From positions 1 to 7,430 of the forward strand of contig JBGTBQ010000298.1 in NCBI GenBank assembly GCA_041749275.1: a stretch of DNA of 7,430 nucleotides, in the 5' to 3' direction. Positions 1 to 6,138 of this stretch are shown here, in pieces. Position 1 is the first letter of the stretch. Every line of letters starts with the position of its first letter. The position numbers were made by a program, and so were the translations under genes. Source of the DNA: JBGTBQ01 sp041749275 (GTDB taxonomy: Bacteria; Acidobacteriota; Blastocatellia; Pyrinomonadales; Pyrinomonadaceae). The notes beneath the pieces are model-generated. The model had not been told where the DNA came from and searched no databases. It saw only the letters and a program-made list of their open reading frames with translations.

Positions 1-800
1 CCGCGCCCGGCTCGGCGCAGGTCACGCAGCCGCCCGCCGAAATGCCCGCCACGCCGACGGGCGAAGAGTCCACGCAGTTCGGCCCCGGCGCCGGCCCGCC
101 GCGCGTGACGACCGAGCAGGGTCTCAACCGTTTCGTCTGGAACACGCGCCACGAAGACGCCGCGCGTTTCCCCGGTCTCATCATGTGGGCGGGCGGCGTC
201 AACGGCCCCACCGCCACCCCCGGCGTCTATCAGGTGCGACTGACGGTTGACGGCAAGAGCGTCACCGAATCTTTCGAGATCAGGAAAGACCCGCGTCTTG
301 CAACCACGCCGCAAGATTTTCAGAAGCAGTTTACTTTGCTCACGAAGATCCGCGACAAGCTGACCGAGACGCACAACGCCATCACTTCTTTACGCGAGGT
401 GCGCCGGCAGGTAGACGAGTTGGTCAAACGCCTCGCGGACAGTTCGGGGCCGAAGCCGGTCATTGACGCGGGGCGCGCGCTCAACGCGAAGATGACCGCC
501 ATCGAAGAGGAGCTATACCAGACGAAGAACCAGAGCAGTCAAGACCCCTTGAACTATCCCATCCGCCTCAACAACAAACTGGCCGCGCTCGGCGGCATCG
601 TCTCCAGCGCCGACGCCGCGCCGACCGATCAGTCCTACGTGCTCTACGACGAACTGGCGGCGAAGATAGACGCCGAGTTGCGAAAACTTCGTCAGGTGAT
701 GGACGCCGACCTCAAGGCTTTCAACAAACTCGCGCGCGAGCAGGAGGTGCCGGCGGTCATCACCAAACCCGCGCCCGCCGCGCCCTCGTCGGGGCAGTGA
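1..800 (+). CDS. C-terminal part of a BNR/sortilin-like 'glycosyl hydrolase' family protein (5' truncated)
   Basis: The reading frame is open from the left window edge (first full codon at 3), so the true start lies outside; the ATG at 42 is internal. Numbering from that ATG, residues 27-50 (GLNRFVWNTRHEDAARFPG, then LIMWAGG) and 58-80 (ATPGVYQVRLTVDG, then SFEI) form the Ig/FN3-like beta domain that follows the BNR/VPS10-type propeller in large acidobacterial proteins usually annotated as glycosyl hydrolase or sortilin-like. Residues 90-245 are a charged helical bundle, probably coiled coil, containing NQSSQDPLNYPIRLNNKLAAL, which I recognise as typical of this family. The propeller itself is not in the window. 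These proteins are normally exported, but no signal peptide can be seen here. No catalytic residue is visible and the hydrolase label is only a database habit. Family is fairly sure; substrate unknown. Confidence 0.8.
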   Translation, partial: APGSAQVTQPPAEMPATPTGEESTQFGPGAGPPRVTTEQGLNRFVWNTRHEDAARFPGLIMWAGGVNGPTATPGVYQVRLTVDGKSVTESFEIRKDPRLATTPQDFQKQFTLLTKIRDKLTETHNAITSLREVRRQVDELVKRLADSSGPKPVIDAGRALNAKMTAIEEELYQTKNQSSQDPLNYPIRLNNKLAALGGIVSSADAAPTDQSYVLYDELAAKIDAELRKLRQVMDADLKAFNKLAREQEVPAVITKPAPAAPSSGQ

Positions 801-822
801 ACGAAGGTTGATAGCGAGAGGC

Positions 823-849
823 GCGCGGGCGACGTTTCAACGCCCGCGC
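823..849 (+). terminator. GC-rich hairpin just after the first gene, probable transcription end
   Basis: A perfect 9-bp stem pairs GCGCGGGCG (823-831) with CGCCCGCGC (841-849) around a 9-nt loop, 22 nt after the stop codon. A C-run follows rather than a T-run, so it is not a classical intrinsic terminator. Its position between a stop codon and the next promoter supports a role in transcript ending or 3'-end protection. Confidence 0.45.
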
Positions 850-857
850 CCCCCTCA

Positions 858-888
858 CGTCCGCCGAAAGTAGCGTCCTCGGCGGGCG
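858..888 (+). terminator. Second hairpin in tandem, possible terminator
   Basis: CCGCCGA (861-867) pairs with TCGGCGG (879-885). The stem extends through one T-G wobble to 858-867/879-888, with an 11-nt loop. The 3' side is followed by AGAAAATTG, without a T-tract. With the hairpin at 823-849 it makes a double-hairpin spacer between the first gene and the operon promoter. Confidence 0.35.
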
Positions 889-901
889 GAGAAAATTGCG
901 A

Positions 902-930
902 TTGACAAGCCTTCATGCAGGGGCTACGCT
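902..930 (+). promoter_or_regulatory. Sigma70-type promoter of the TIR/KGGVGR operon
   Basis: A perfect -35 hexamer TTGACA (902-907) is followed after 17 nt by TACGCT (925-930). The latter matches TATAAT at the key positions 1, 2 and 6 and sits in a GGCTACGCT context common in GC-rich genomes. Transcription would start near 937, leaving a leader of about 120 nt before the ATG at 1059. It is the best promoter match in the window and lies immediately before the operon. A weaker AT-rich candidate at 1014-1020 (ATATATC) has no matching -35. Confidence 0.6.
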
Positions 931-1058
931 TCAGCCTCCAAAACGCAGTCCGGGTTCGCGGGACACTCGCACGCTTTTCCGGAACAGCAAGACGCGGGGA
1001 CGCGAGCCTCCTCATATATCATTTGAAAGAACGGCACCGTCAACAGGGGAAATGAGCG

Positions 1059-2393
1059 ATGTCTTATTATTTCTTCTTCAGTTACGCGCGCGCGAACAAC
1101 GACGAATTTCTCAGACTCTTCTTCAACGATCTCTCCGGCAAAATCTGCGAGAAGGAGGGACTCGATCCGGAGAAAGCAAAGGTCGAATATGCAAAGCCCG
1201 ACAAAAAAATGGTCGGCTTCTTCGACCAGCAAGACCTCGAACTGGGCGCGCAGTGGGACACGCGGTTGGCGCAGGCGCTACAAGACAGCCCCGTACTGGT
1301 CAGCATATATTCGCCGGCTTACTTCCTCAGTCAATACTGCGGCAAGGAGTGGGAGTTTTTCTACCGCCGTCGCAGCTTGCATCCCGCGTTGCCGCCCGTC
1401 ATCAAACCCGTCATCTGGGTTCCCTTGGGGCCGCGACATAGCCCCCCGGCGAAAGTCGGCGGCCCGCAGTATTTTGTGGGCGACCCGCGAGCGGTTCACA
1501 ACACCGAGGGGCTGAAAAAAATGCGGAAGCAGTATGCCAACTACGAGGTGGCATACGATGCCTTCATCGAAAAGCTGGCGGACGAGATTCTGGACGCGCG
1601 TTACAAACTCACTCTGCCGCCCCTCAACCCGCTTCCGCTTCTGAGTGCGATTGACAGCGCCTTTCATCCGCCGCCGACTGGCGCTGCGCCTCCGCCATCG
1701 CCCCCGCCCGTGGGCGGCGGCGGCCCGACCTCCGCTCTGTTCGTCGTCGTCGCGGCCAACCCGAACCAGTTCGCGCAGAACGCAAGAACGCAGTCCTTCT
1801 ATCTGCAAAGCGGCGGCGTCGAATGGAAGCCGTATCACCCGGACGTGCCGATTCCGCTCATCTCGCTGGCGCAGGCCGAGGCCGGCAATCTGGGCATCGT
1901 CAGCTATCCGGTCTCTTTCAACCAAATTCCTTTCAATCAGAGTTTGCCGCAGGTCATCCGCGACGCCGAGCAGAATGGAAGCTTGGTGATTCTTTTCGTT
2001 GACGGCTGGACGGCGGAGCTGCCGCAGTACCAGCAGATGCTGCAAAGCTTCGACCAGAACAACTATAAAAATTGCAGCGTCATCATTCCGTGGAACGAGA
2101 AAGACCCGGAGACGTTATCCCGCGGGCCGTTGTTCAAACAGCTCGTGCGGGATACCGTCTTTCCGTTCTGGTCGCGTCTGGCGAGCGTGCCCGATCAGTT
2201 TTACTTCCGCGATACGATCAGCACCGTCGAGGAATTGCGCGACCAGCTTCGGGACACGCTCCGCAAGCTTCAGCCGAAAGTTGCCAAGGAGGTGCTCGAC
2301 CACGCGAAAAAGGAAGACATTCAGCGCCGCATCGAGAGCGACATCGAGAAGCCCAGCCTCGCGCATCGCGCCGCTGACGGAGTCGCCCCGTGA
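1059..2393 (+). CDS. FxsC-type protein: TIR domain plus FxsC C-terminal domain
   Basis: This 444-aa protein probably carries the effector or signalling function of the operon. Residues 2-185 are a TIR domain: the first strand YYFFFSYAR (3-11), VGFFDQQDLELGAQW (52-66) as the BB-loop region, then VLVSIYSPAYFLSQYCGKEW (79-98). Glu97 in CGKEW sits where NAD-cleaving TIR domains carry the catalytic glutamate. Residues 186-224 are a proline/glycine-rich linker. Residues 225-400 match the FxsC C-terminal domain as I know it: ALFVVVAANPNQF, WKPYHP, LVILFVDGWT, then a YQQML..D segment and VIIPWNEKDPET. The ATG at 1059 is chosen because AGGGGAA (1045-1051) lies 7 nt upstream; the out-of-frame ATG at 1052 is too close to it. 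The stop overlaps the next gene's GTG. FxsC is best known from actinobacterial FxSxx-COOH loci, whose other parts are absent here. No signal peptide or membrane segment, so cytoplasmic. Whether it cleaves NAD or acts as an adaptor is unproven. Confidence 0.88.
   Translation: MSYYFFFSYARANNDEFLRLFFNDLSGKICEKEGLDPEKAKVEYAKPDKKMVGFFDQQDLELGAQWDTRLAQALQDSPVLVSIYSPAYFLSQYCGKEWEFFYRRRSLHPALPPVIKPVIWVPLGPRHSPPAKVGGPQYFVGDPRAVHNTEGLKKMRKQYANYEVAYDAFIEKLADEILDARYKLTLPPLNPLPLLSAIDSAFHPPPTGAAPPPSPPPVGGGGPTSALFVVVAANPNQFAQNARTQSFYLQSGGVEWKPYHPDVPIPLISLAQAEAGNLGIVSYPVSFNQIPFNQSLPQVIRDAEQNGSLVILFVDGWTAELPQYQQMLQSFDQNNYKNCSVIIPWNEKDPETLSRGPLFKQLVRDTVFPFWSRLASVPDQFYFRDTISTVEELRDQLRDTLRKLQPKVAKEVLDHAKKEDIQRRIESDIEKPSLAHRAADGVAP
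2377..2393 (+). promoter_or_regulatory. Ribosome binding site and GTGA stop/start overlap coupling the two operon genes
   Basis: ACGGAG (2377-2382) lies 7 nt before GTG (2390-2392), and the TGA of the TIR gene occupies 2391-2393. The four-base GTGA overlap is a standard arrangement for translational coupling and suggests a fixed stoichiometric link between the two proteins. Confidence 0.75.
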
Positions 2394-5300
2394 AAAGTCA
2401 GCCGGGCCACGGCAAAATTATCACCTTCTATTCCTACAAGGGCGGGACGGGCCGTTCGATGGCGCTCGCCAACGTCGCGTGGATTCTGGCGTCGAACGGC
2501 AAGCGCGTGCTCGTGCTCGACTGGGATTTGGAAGCGCCCGGCCTCCAACGCTACTTCCGCCCTTTCCTCGTGGACAAGGAGTTGACTTCGTCCGAGGGCG
2601 TCGTTGACTTCCTCACCGACTTCATGCTCGAAGCCCTGACTCCGGTCGCGGAGGGCGAGACCGTCGCCGAAGACTGGTACGTGGAGCGCGCCGACTTTAC
2701 GCAGTATGCGGTCTCGCTCAACTGGAAATTTCCGCTGGGCGGGCAGATAGATTTCGTTCCCGCCGGGCGGCAGGGGCCGGACTACGCCGCGCGTTTCTCA
2801 TCCATCAACTTTCAGAACTTCTACGAGCGGCTCGGCGGCGGCGCTCTCATCGAAGAGGCGCGCAAGCGTGCCAGCGCCGAGTACGACTACGTGCTGGTTG
2901 ACAGCCGGACGGGCGTCAGCGACACCTCCGGCATCTGTACCGTGCAGATGCCGGACACGCTGGTCGTCTGCTTCACCTTCAACAACCAGAGCATCGAGGG
3001 CGCGGCGGCCATCACGCAGGACGTGTACGAGAAGCGCCGCACACAGGTCTATACTTCCCCCCCGAACGACGCCGCGCCCGGCAGACCGGACGCGGATGCG
3101 CGCCATGGTGACTACTGCAGCCCGCACCAGTTCCAGATCGTGCCCGTCCCGACGCGTGTTGACCAATCCGAGCAGGAGAAGCTGGAACGCCGGAAGACGT
3201 TCGCGCGGTGGCGCTTCGGCCCCTTCATCGAGCGCCTCCCGGTCGCCGAACGCAAAGCCTTTTGGGGTTCGGTCGAAGTCCCCTACATCCCCTACTTCGC
3301 CTACGAAGAGATTCTCGCGCCATTCAAGGAGGACGCCGACGATCCGAAGTCGTGTCTCGCGGCGTTCGTCCGCATCGCTTTTCACATCACGGGCGGCGAG
3401 GTTGGCAGCTTCAGGTCGCTCATCGAGCCGGAGGAGAAGGATCGCATCCTGCGCGAGTTCGCTTCCACCTCCGCGCCCGCGCCGGACGAGAGCCGGACGG
3501 CGACCACCGTCGAATCACCGACCGAGAGATACCTCCGTCTCGCTGAAACCTCCTTCCTGAATCTCGGCGAGCAAGACCGCGCTGCCGCCGAACGACTGTG
3601 GAAGCGGCTGGTGCGCGTGCCGGGACATGGCGAGCGCGTCGAGAACAGCAAGGTGCGCGTTCTGCTGGATGACCTCAACGATGACGCGGCCACGCTTGCC
3701 AAAAAACTCGCCGTGTCGGAGTTGCTGCTTTTCGGCAAGGACGACATCACCGGGCGCGAGACGGTCGAGGTGGCGCACGAAGAGTTGCTGCGGACATGGC
3801 CCCGCCTGTTGAAGTGGATCGAGGATGATCGCGCGTTTCTGCTCTGGCGACAGAAGCTGCAAACCGCCGTGGCGGAATGGGAGATTGAAGGGCAGACCCG
3901 GACGGAGTTGCCCAGCAAGACCGCGAGCGGGCAAACCAGCGCGGTGAACTGGGAGATTAAAGGGCAGCCCAAGAAGGGTCTCCTGAGCGGCGGCGAGTTG
4001 GCGGAAGCCGAAGGCTGGCTCCGCGACCGCGCGAAGGAATTGAACCGGAACGAGACGAAGTACATCCGGGCCAGTTCCGAAACGCGCCGCCAGACCGTCA
4101 AGAAGTATAAGACTTGGGCGCTGGCGGCGTGCGCCCTGCTCGTCGTGGGCATCCTCGCCGTCTCCGGCACCTATTGGTTCGTGACTAACCGTAACAAGAA
4201 TAAAGAGGCTGAGAGGCTGGCGACGCTCGCTGAACTAAAGATCAAGGCGGCGCGCGAGGCGACCGAAGTGAAACAGTTTGAATTGATCCAAACTGGCGTC
4301 CTCTTGGCTATTGAATCCGCGCGCCTTTCGCCCAATGGAGAAGGGGAGCGCATCCTTGAGCGTAACCTGCCGCTGCTCCCGCGCCGTCTCGCGGCCCGCA
4401 AGCGAGACAACAACGTGCTGTCGGTTGCGTTCAGCGATGATGGGTTACTCGTCACCACCGTCACCGGCAGGCCGCGGCGCATCGTCCCTTTCTCTCCGGC
4501 ACAGTCAAACGATTACACGCCGGAGGATAGGGTTGTTCAGATTGAGGGCGTGACGACGGGAAAGGTCGTTGCCAACCCCATCCCCTTCGAGCAAGGGACA
4601 CGCGCCCACGCGCTCAGTCCTGACGGTAGGCTCCTGGCCGTGGCGGTCGCGGACACAAGCGCGGCATCGGGCAACCAACAGACGCAGAGGCCACAGCGGG
4701 AGGTGGTGAAAGTTCTGGACATCGCCAAAAATCTACGGATCGCCACTTTCCCCCACGACGGCAGGGTGATGGACATGGATTTCTACGCGGGCGGGCGCTT
4801 CCTCGCCACCTCCACCCAAGGCAAGGGGGTGCGCGTAATGGATTTGGGAAGCGGGGATGAGATGACCGACGCCCTCAAACTGAAAGACCAACTCTATCGC
4901 GTCAACTTCAGCGAGAATGGCAAGTTCATCGTCGCTTACAGAGGCGATGCTGGAGTGCAACTGTGGGAGATAAAGGACGGCGCTGCTTCGCCCGCTCAGG
5001 GACAATCTGCTCGCGGCCAGCGCGAGCTAATCAAGCTGCCGGCGATCAATCACGCCGACACGTGGTTCGGATTCTTCGTCTTAAGTCCGGACGGAAAATA
5101 TCTCGCCGAGACATCGGGCTTCAGCAATGTCGTCCGCATCTGGGAGACGGCGAGCGGGAGACAGGTCTCGCAGCTTGACCATCAGGAGGACGCCCGTATG
5201 GATGATATTGCTTTTGCACCGGGCGAGCGGCAAATCATCACTGTCAGGAGCAACGCGCTGATTCGATTGTGGGACGCGAGCGCGGAGACGGGTCGGGAAC

Positions 5301-5677
5301 TCAAGCGCGTGCAACTCGATCAAAAGGAGAGCTATACCTACGCCTTCAGCCGTGACGGCAAGCGCGTGGCGGCGATGAAAGGCGGATTGGCAAAGGTGTG
5401 GGATACGGAAAAAGATTTCACGGAGGCCGTCTTTCTGATACAGGAAGGCGACATCAACGATCTCGTGTTCAGCGCGGACGGTACGCGCGTCGCCACGGCG
5501 GGCGCGGACAATACCGTCCGCGTGTGGGATTTGAGCGTCGGTCTTGTCGGCGACCTCAAGGCGGAAGCCTGCGCCCGTCTGTCGCGGAACCTGACGGCTG
5601 ACGAGTGGCGGGAATACCTGTCGAGCGTCGGGCCGTACAACTCCGCCTGCCCGGAACTTCAGCAAACCGCGAAATGA
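2390..5677 (+). CDS. KGGVGR-class ATPase fused to nSTAND1 winged-helix region, TM helix and WD40 propeller
   Basis: A 1095-aa multidomain membrane protein. Residues 8-335 are a MinD/ParA-like (SIMIBI) ATPase: deviant Walker A KGGTGRS (17-23), the strand and loop VLVLDWDLEAPG (40-51), the Walker-B region DYVLVDSRTG (166-175) and VPVPTRVDQ (251-259). Residues 378-560 match the C-terminal winged-helix half of nSTAND1 modules (RLWKRLVRV, VEVAHEELLRTWPRLLKWI, LLSGGELAEAEGWL), but no STAND P-loop precedes it. A single hydrophobic helix spans 576-598. About eight WD40-like blades fill 673-1050, several ending in VRIWE, IRLWD, AKVWD or VRVWD. The tail (1058-1090) contains C..L.RNLT..EW and ends NSACPEL. 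The start is the GTG overlapping the upstream TGA, with ACGGAG 7 nt upstream; the next ATG (codon 24) would delete Walker A. This spacing implies translational coupling to the TIR gene. Role inferred as a membrane-bound nucleotide switch or sensor controlling the TIR protein. Confidence 0.85.
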   Translation: MKSQPGHGKIITFYSYKGGTGRSMALANVAWILASNGKRVLVLDWDLEAPGLQRYFRPFLVDKELTSSEGVVDFLTDFMLEALTPVAEGETVAEDWYVERADFTQYAVSLNWKFPLGGQIDFVPAGRQGPDYAARFSSINFQNFYERLGGGALIEEARKRASAEYDYVLVDSRTGVSDTSGICTVQMPDTLVVCFTFNNQSIEGAAAITQDVYEKRRTQVYTSPPNDAAPGRPDADARHGDYCSPHQFQIVPVPTRVDQSEQEKLERRKTFARWRFGPFIERLPVAERKAFWGSVEVPYIPYFAYEEILAPFKEDADDPKSCLAAFVRIAFHITGGEVGSFRSLIEPEEKDRILREFASTSAPAPDESRTATTVESPTERYLRLAETSFLNLGEQDRAAAERLWKRLVRVPGHGERVENSKVRVLLDDLNDDAATLAKKLAVSELLLFGKDDITGRETVEVAHEELLRTWPRLLKWIEDDRAFLLWRQKLQTAVAEWEIEGQTRTELPSKTASGQTSAVNWEIKGQPKKGLLSGGELAEAEGWLRDRAKELNRNETKYIRASSETRRQTVKKYKTWALAACALLVVGILAVSGTYWFVTNRNKNKEAERLATLAELKIKAAREATEVKQFELIQTGVLLAIESARLSPNGEGERILERNLPLLPRRLAARKRDNNVLSVAFSDDGLLVTTVTGRPRRIVPFSPAQSNDYTPEDRVVQIEGVTTGKVVANPIPFEQGTRAHALSPDGRLLAVAVADTSAASGNQQTQRPQREVVKVLDIAKNLRIATFPHDGRVMDMDFYAGGRFLATSTQGKGVRVMDLGSGDEMTDALKLKDQLYRVNFSENGKFIVAYRGDAGVQLWEIKDGAASPAQGQSARGQRELIKLPAINHADTWFGFFVLSPDGKYLAETSGFSNVVRIWETASGRQVSQLDHQEDARMDDIAFAPGERQIITVRSNALIRLWDASAETGRELKRVQLDQKESYTYAFSRDGKRVAAMKGGLAKVWDTEKDFTEAVFLIQEGDINDLVFSADGTRVATAGADNTVRVWDLSVGLVGDLKAEACARLSRNLTADEWREYLSSVGPYNSACPELQQTAK
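3869..3970 (+). repeat. Imperfect in-frame tandem duplication (72-nt period) inside the ATPase gene
   Basis: The 30 nt at 3869-3898 and at 3941-3970 agree at 24 positions and are offset by exactly 72 nt (24 codons). They encode VAEWEIEGQT (494-503) and AVNWEIKGQP (518-527). The rest of the 72-nt unit has diverged. It lies in the helical linker after the nSTAND1 winged helix, where related proteins as I remember them have only one EW...LLSG..L..A segment, so it looks like an old local duplication that lengthened the linker. Confidence 0.6.
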
Positions 5678-5719
5678 TGCGCGCCGCGTCATCGTTCGCG
5701 CTCACGCGCTCACTGCCGG

Positions 5720-5754
5720 CGGGACGCCAGCGCTCCCGGAGACGCACGCGCGTC
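5720..5754 (+). terminator. Adjacent small hairpins after the operon, possible transcript end
   Basis: CGGGA (5720-5724) pairs with TCCCG (5734-5738), continued by a 2-bp GC inner stem after a one-base bulge. Directly next to it GACGC (5741-5745) pairs with GCGTC (5750-5754) around a 4-nt loop. They begin 43 nt after the operon's stop codon. No T-run follows, so terminator function is a guess. The first could equally be a dispersed palindromic repeat. Confidence 0.3.
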
Positions 5755-5845
5755 AACCCATAGACGCCGAGTGACGTTAGTGATAATTTCTGTCGCCGTC
5801 GCACCGTTCCTTACGTTGGAAGATACTGCCTCTCCAGCGGAACAC

Positions 5846-5874
5846 GAGATGCGCCTCACGATGACAGGCATCTC
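5846..5874 (+). repeat. Inverted repeat able to form a bulged 9-bp hairpin
   Basis: GAGATGC (5846-5852) is the exact reverse complement of GCATCTC (5868-5874). A better fold pairs GAGAT with ATCTC and GCCT (5853-5856) with AGGC (5866-5869), with a two-base bulge and a 9-nt loop. No T-tract follows. Its function is not evident from sequence. Confidence 0.35.
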
Positions 5875-6006
5875 TTGCACAAGCCACGCACGCCTGCACT
5901 CAGCGCACGCAAGGCTTCGGCCAGCCACGCCCCTCGCACGTTTTTCTACGCCCGCCGGCGCCGCAAGGATTCCTCAAGGCGCCCGAAGCAGTATATACTT
6001 GAAGAA

Positions 6007-6073
6007 AGAGCATGATAAAAAACGATGCCTGCGCCTCGAAGCGGCACGCGGCAAGTATTCCTAAACATGCTCT
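6007..6073 (+). repeat. 8-bp inverted repeat enclosing an inner GC hairpin
   Basis: AGAGCATG (6007-6014) and CATGCTCT (6066-6073) are exact reverse complements, 51 nt apart. Between them GCC-T-GCG-CC (6027-6035) can pair with GG-CA-CGC-GGC (6043-6052), with small bulges. ATACTT (5995-6000) could also pair with AAGTAT (6053-6058), which would cross the outer stem. The element lies 88 nt before the DUF433 ATG. Confidence 0.35.
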
Positions 6074-6118
6074 CAACTCAAAGATAGTTTTCACCCTCAT
6101 GCTTTGCGTAATCCGGCC

Positions 6119-6138
6119 CGCCCCGCCGGAGGGGGGCG
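6119..6138 (+). promoter_or_regulatory. Hairpin tying up a G-rich run upstream of the DUF433 start
   Basis: CGCCCC (6119-6124) pairs with GGGGCG (6133-6138) around an 8-nt loop. The 3' arm and loop contain GGAGGGGGG (6128-6136), the strongest Shine-Dalgarno-like run in the area, but it is 24 nt before the ATG at 6161, too far to be its direct ribosome site. It could modulate translation or be incidental. Confidence 0.3.

Noticed and set aside
896..1441. A + strand frame of 181 codons starting in the leader and overlapping the TIR gene
   Set aside because: It covers the promoter and leader, is Arg-rich, and competes with a frame that has a ribosome site and conserved TIR motifs.
1203..1523. 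Two A7TG runs (A at 1203-1209 and 1515-1521) as programmed slippage sites
   Set aside because: Both simply encode Lys-Lys-Met in frame; shifted frames end at 1441 or 1515 without adding a domain. There is no downstream stimulator that I can see.
1278..2045. A 255-codon open frame on the - strand inside the TIR gene
   Set aside because: It is antisense to a gene with clear TIR and FxsC motifs, its translation is Arg/Gln-rich without any recognisable domain, and GC-rich codon bias explains the lack of stops.
3382..4170. A 262-codon open frame on the - strand within the ATPase gene
   Set aside because: Ser/Arg-rich translation with no domain, fully opposite well-supported coding sequence.
5771..6064. 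A 97-codon frame in the intergenic stretch
   Set aside because: No recognisable domain, Ala/Arg/His-rich composition, no ribosome site at its start, and it runs through several inverted repeats.
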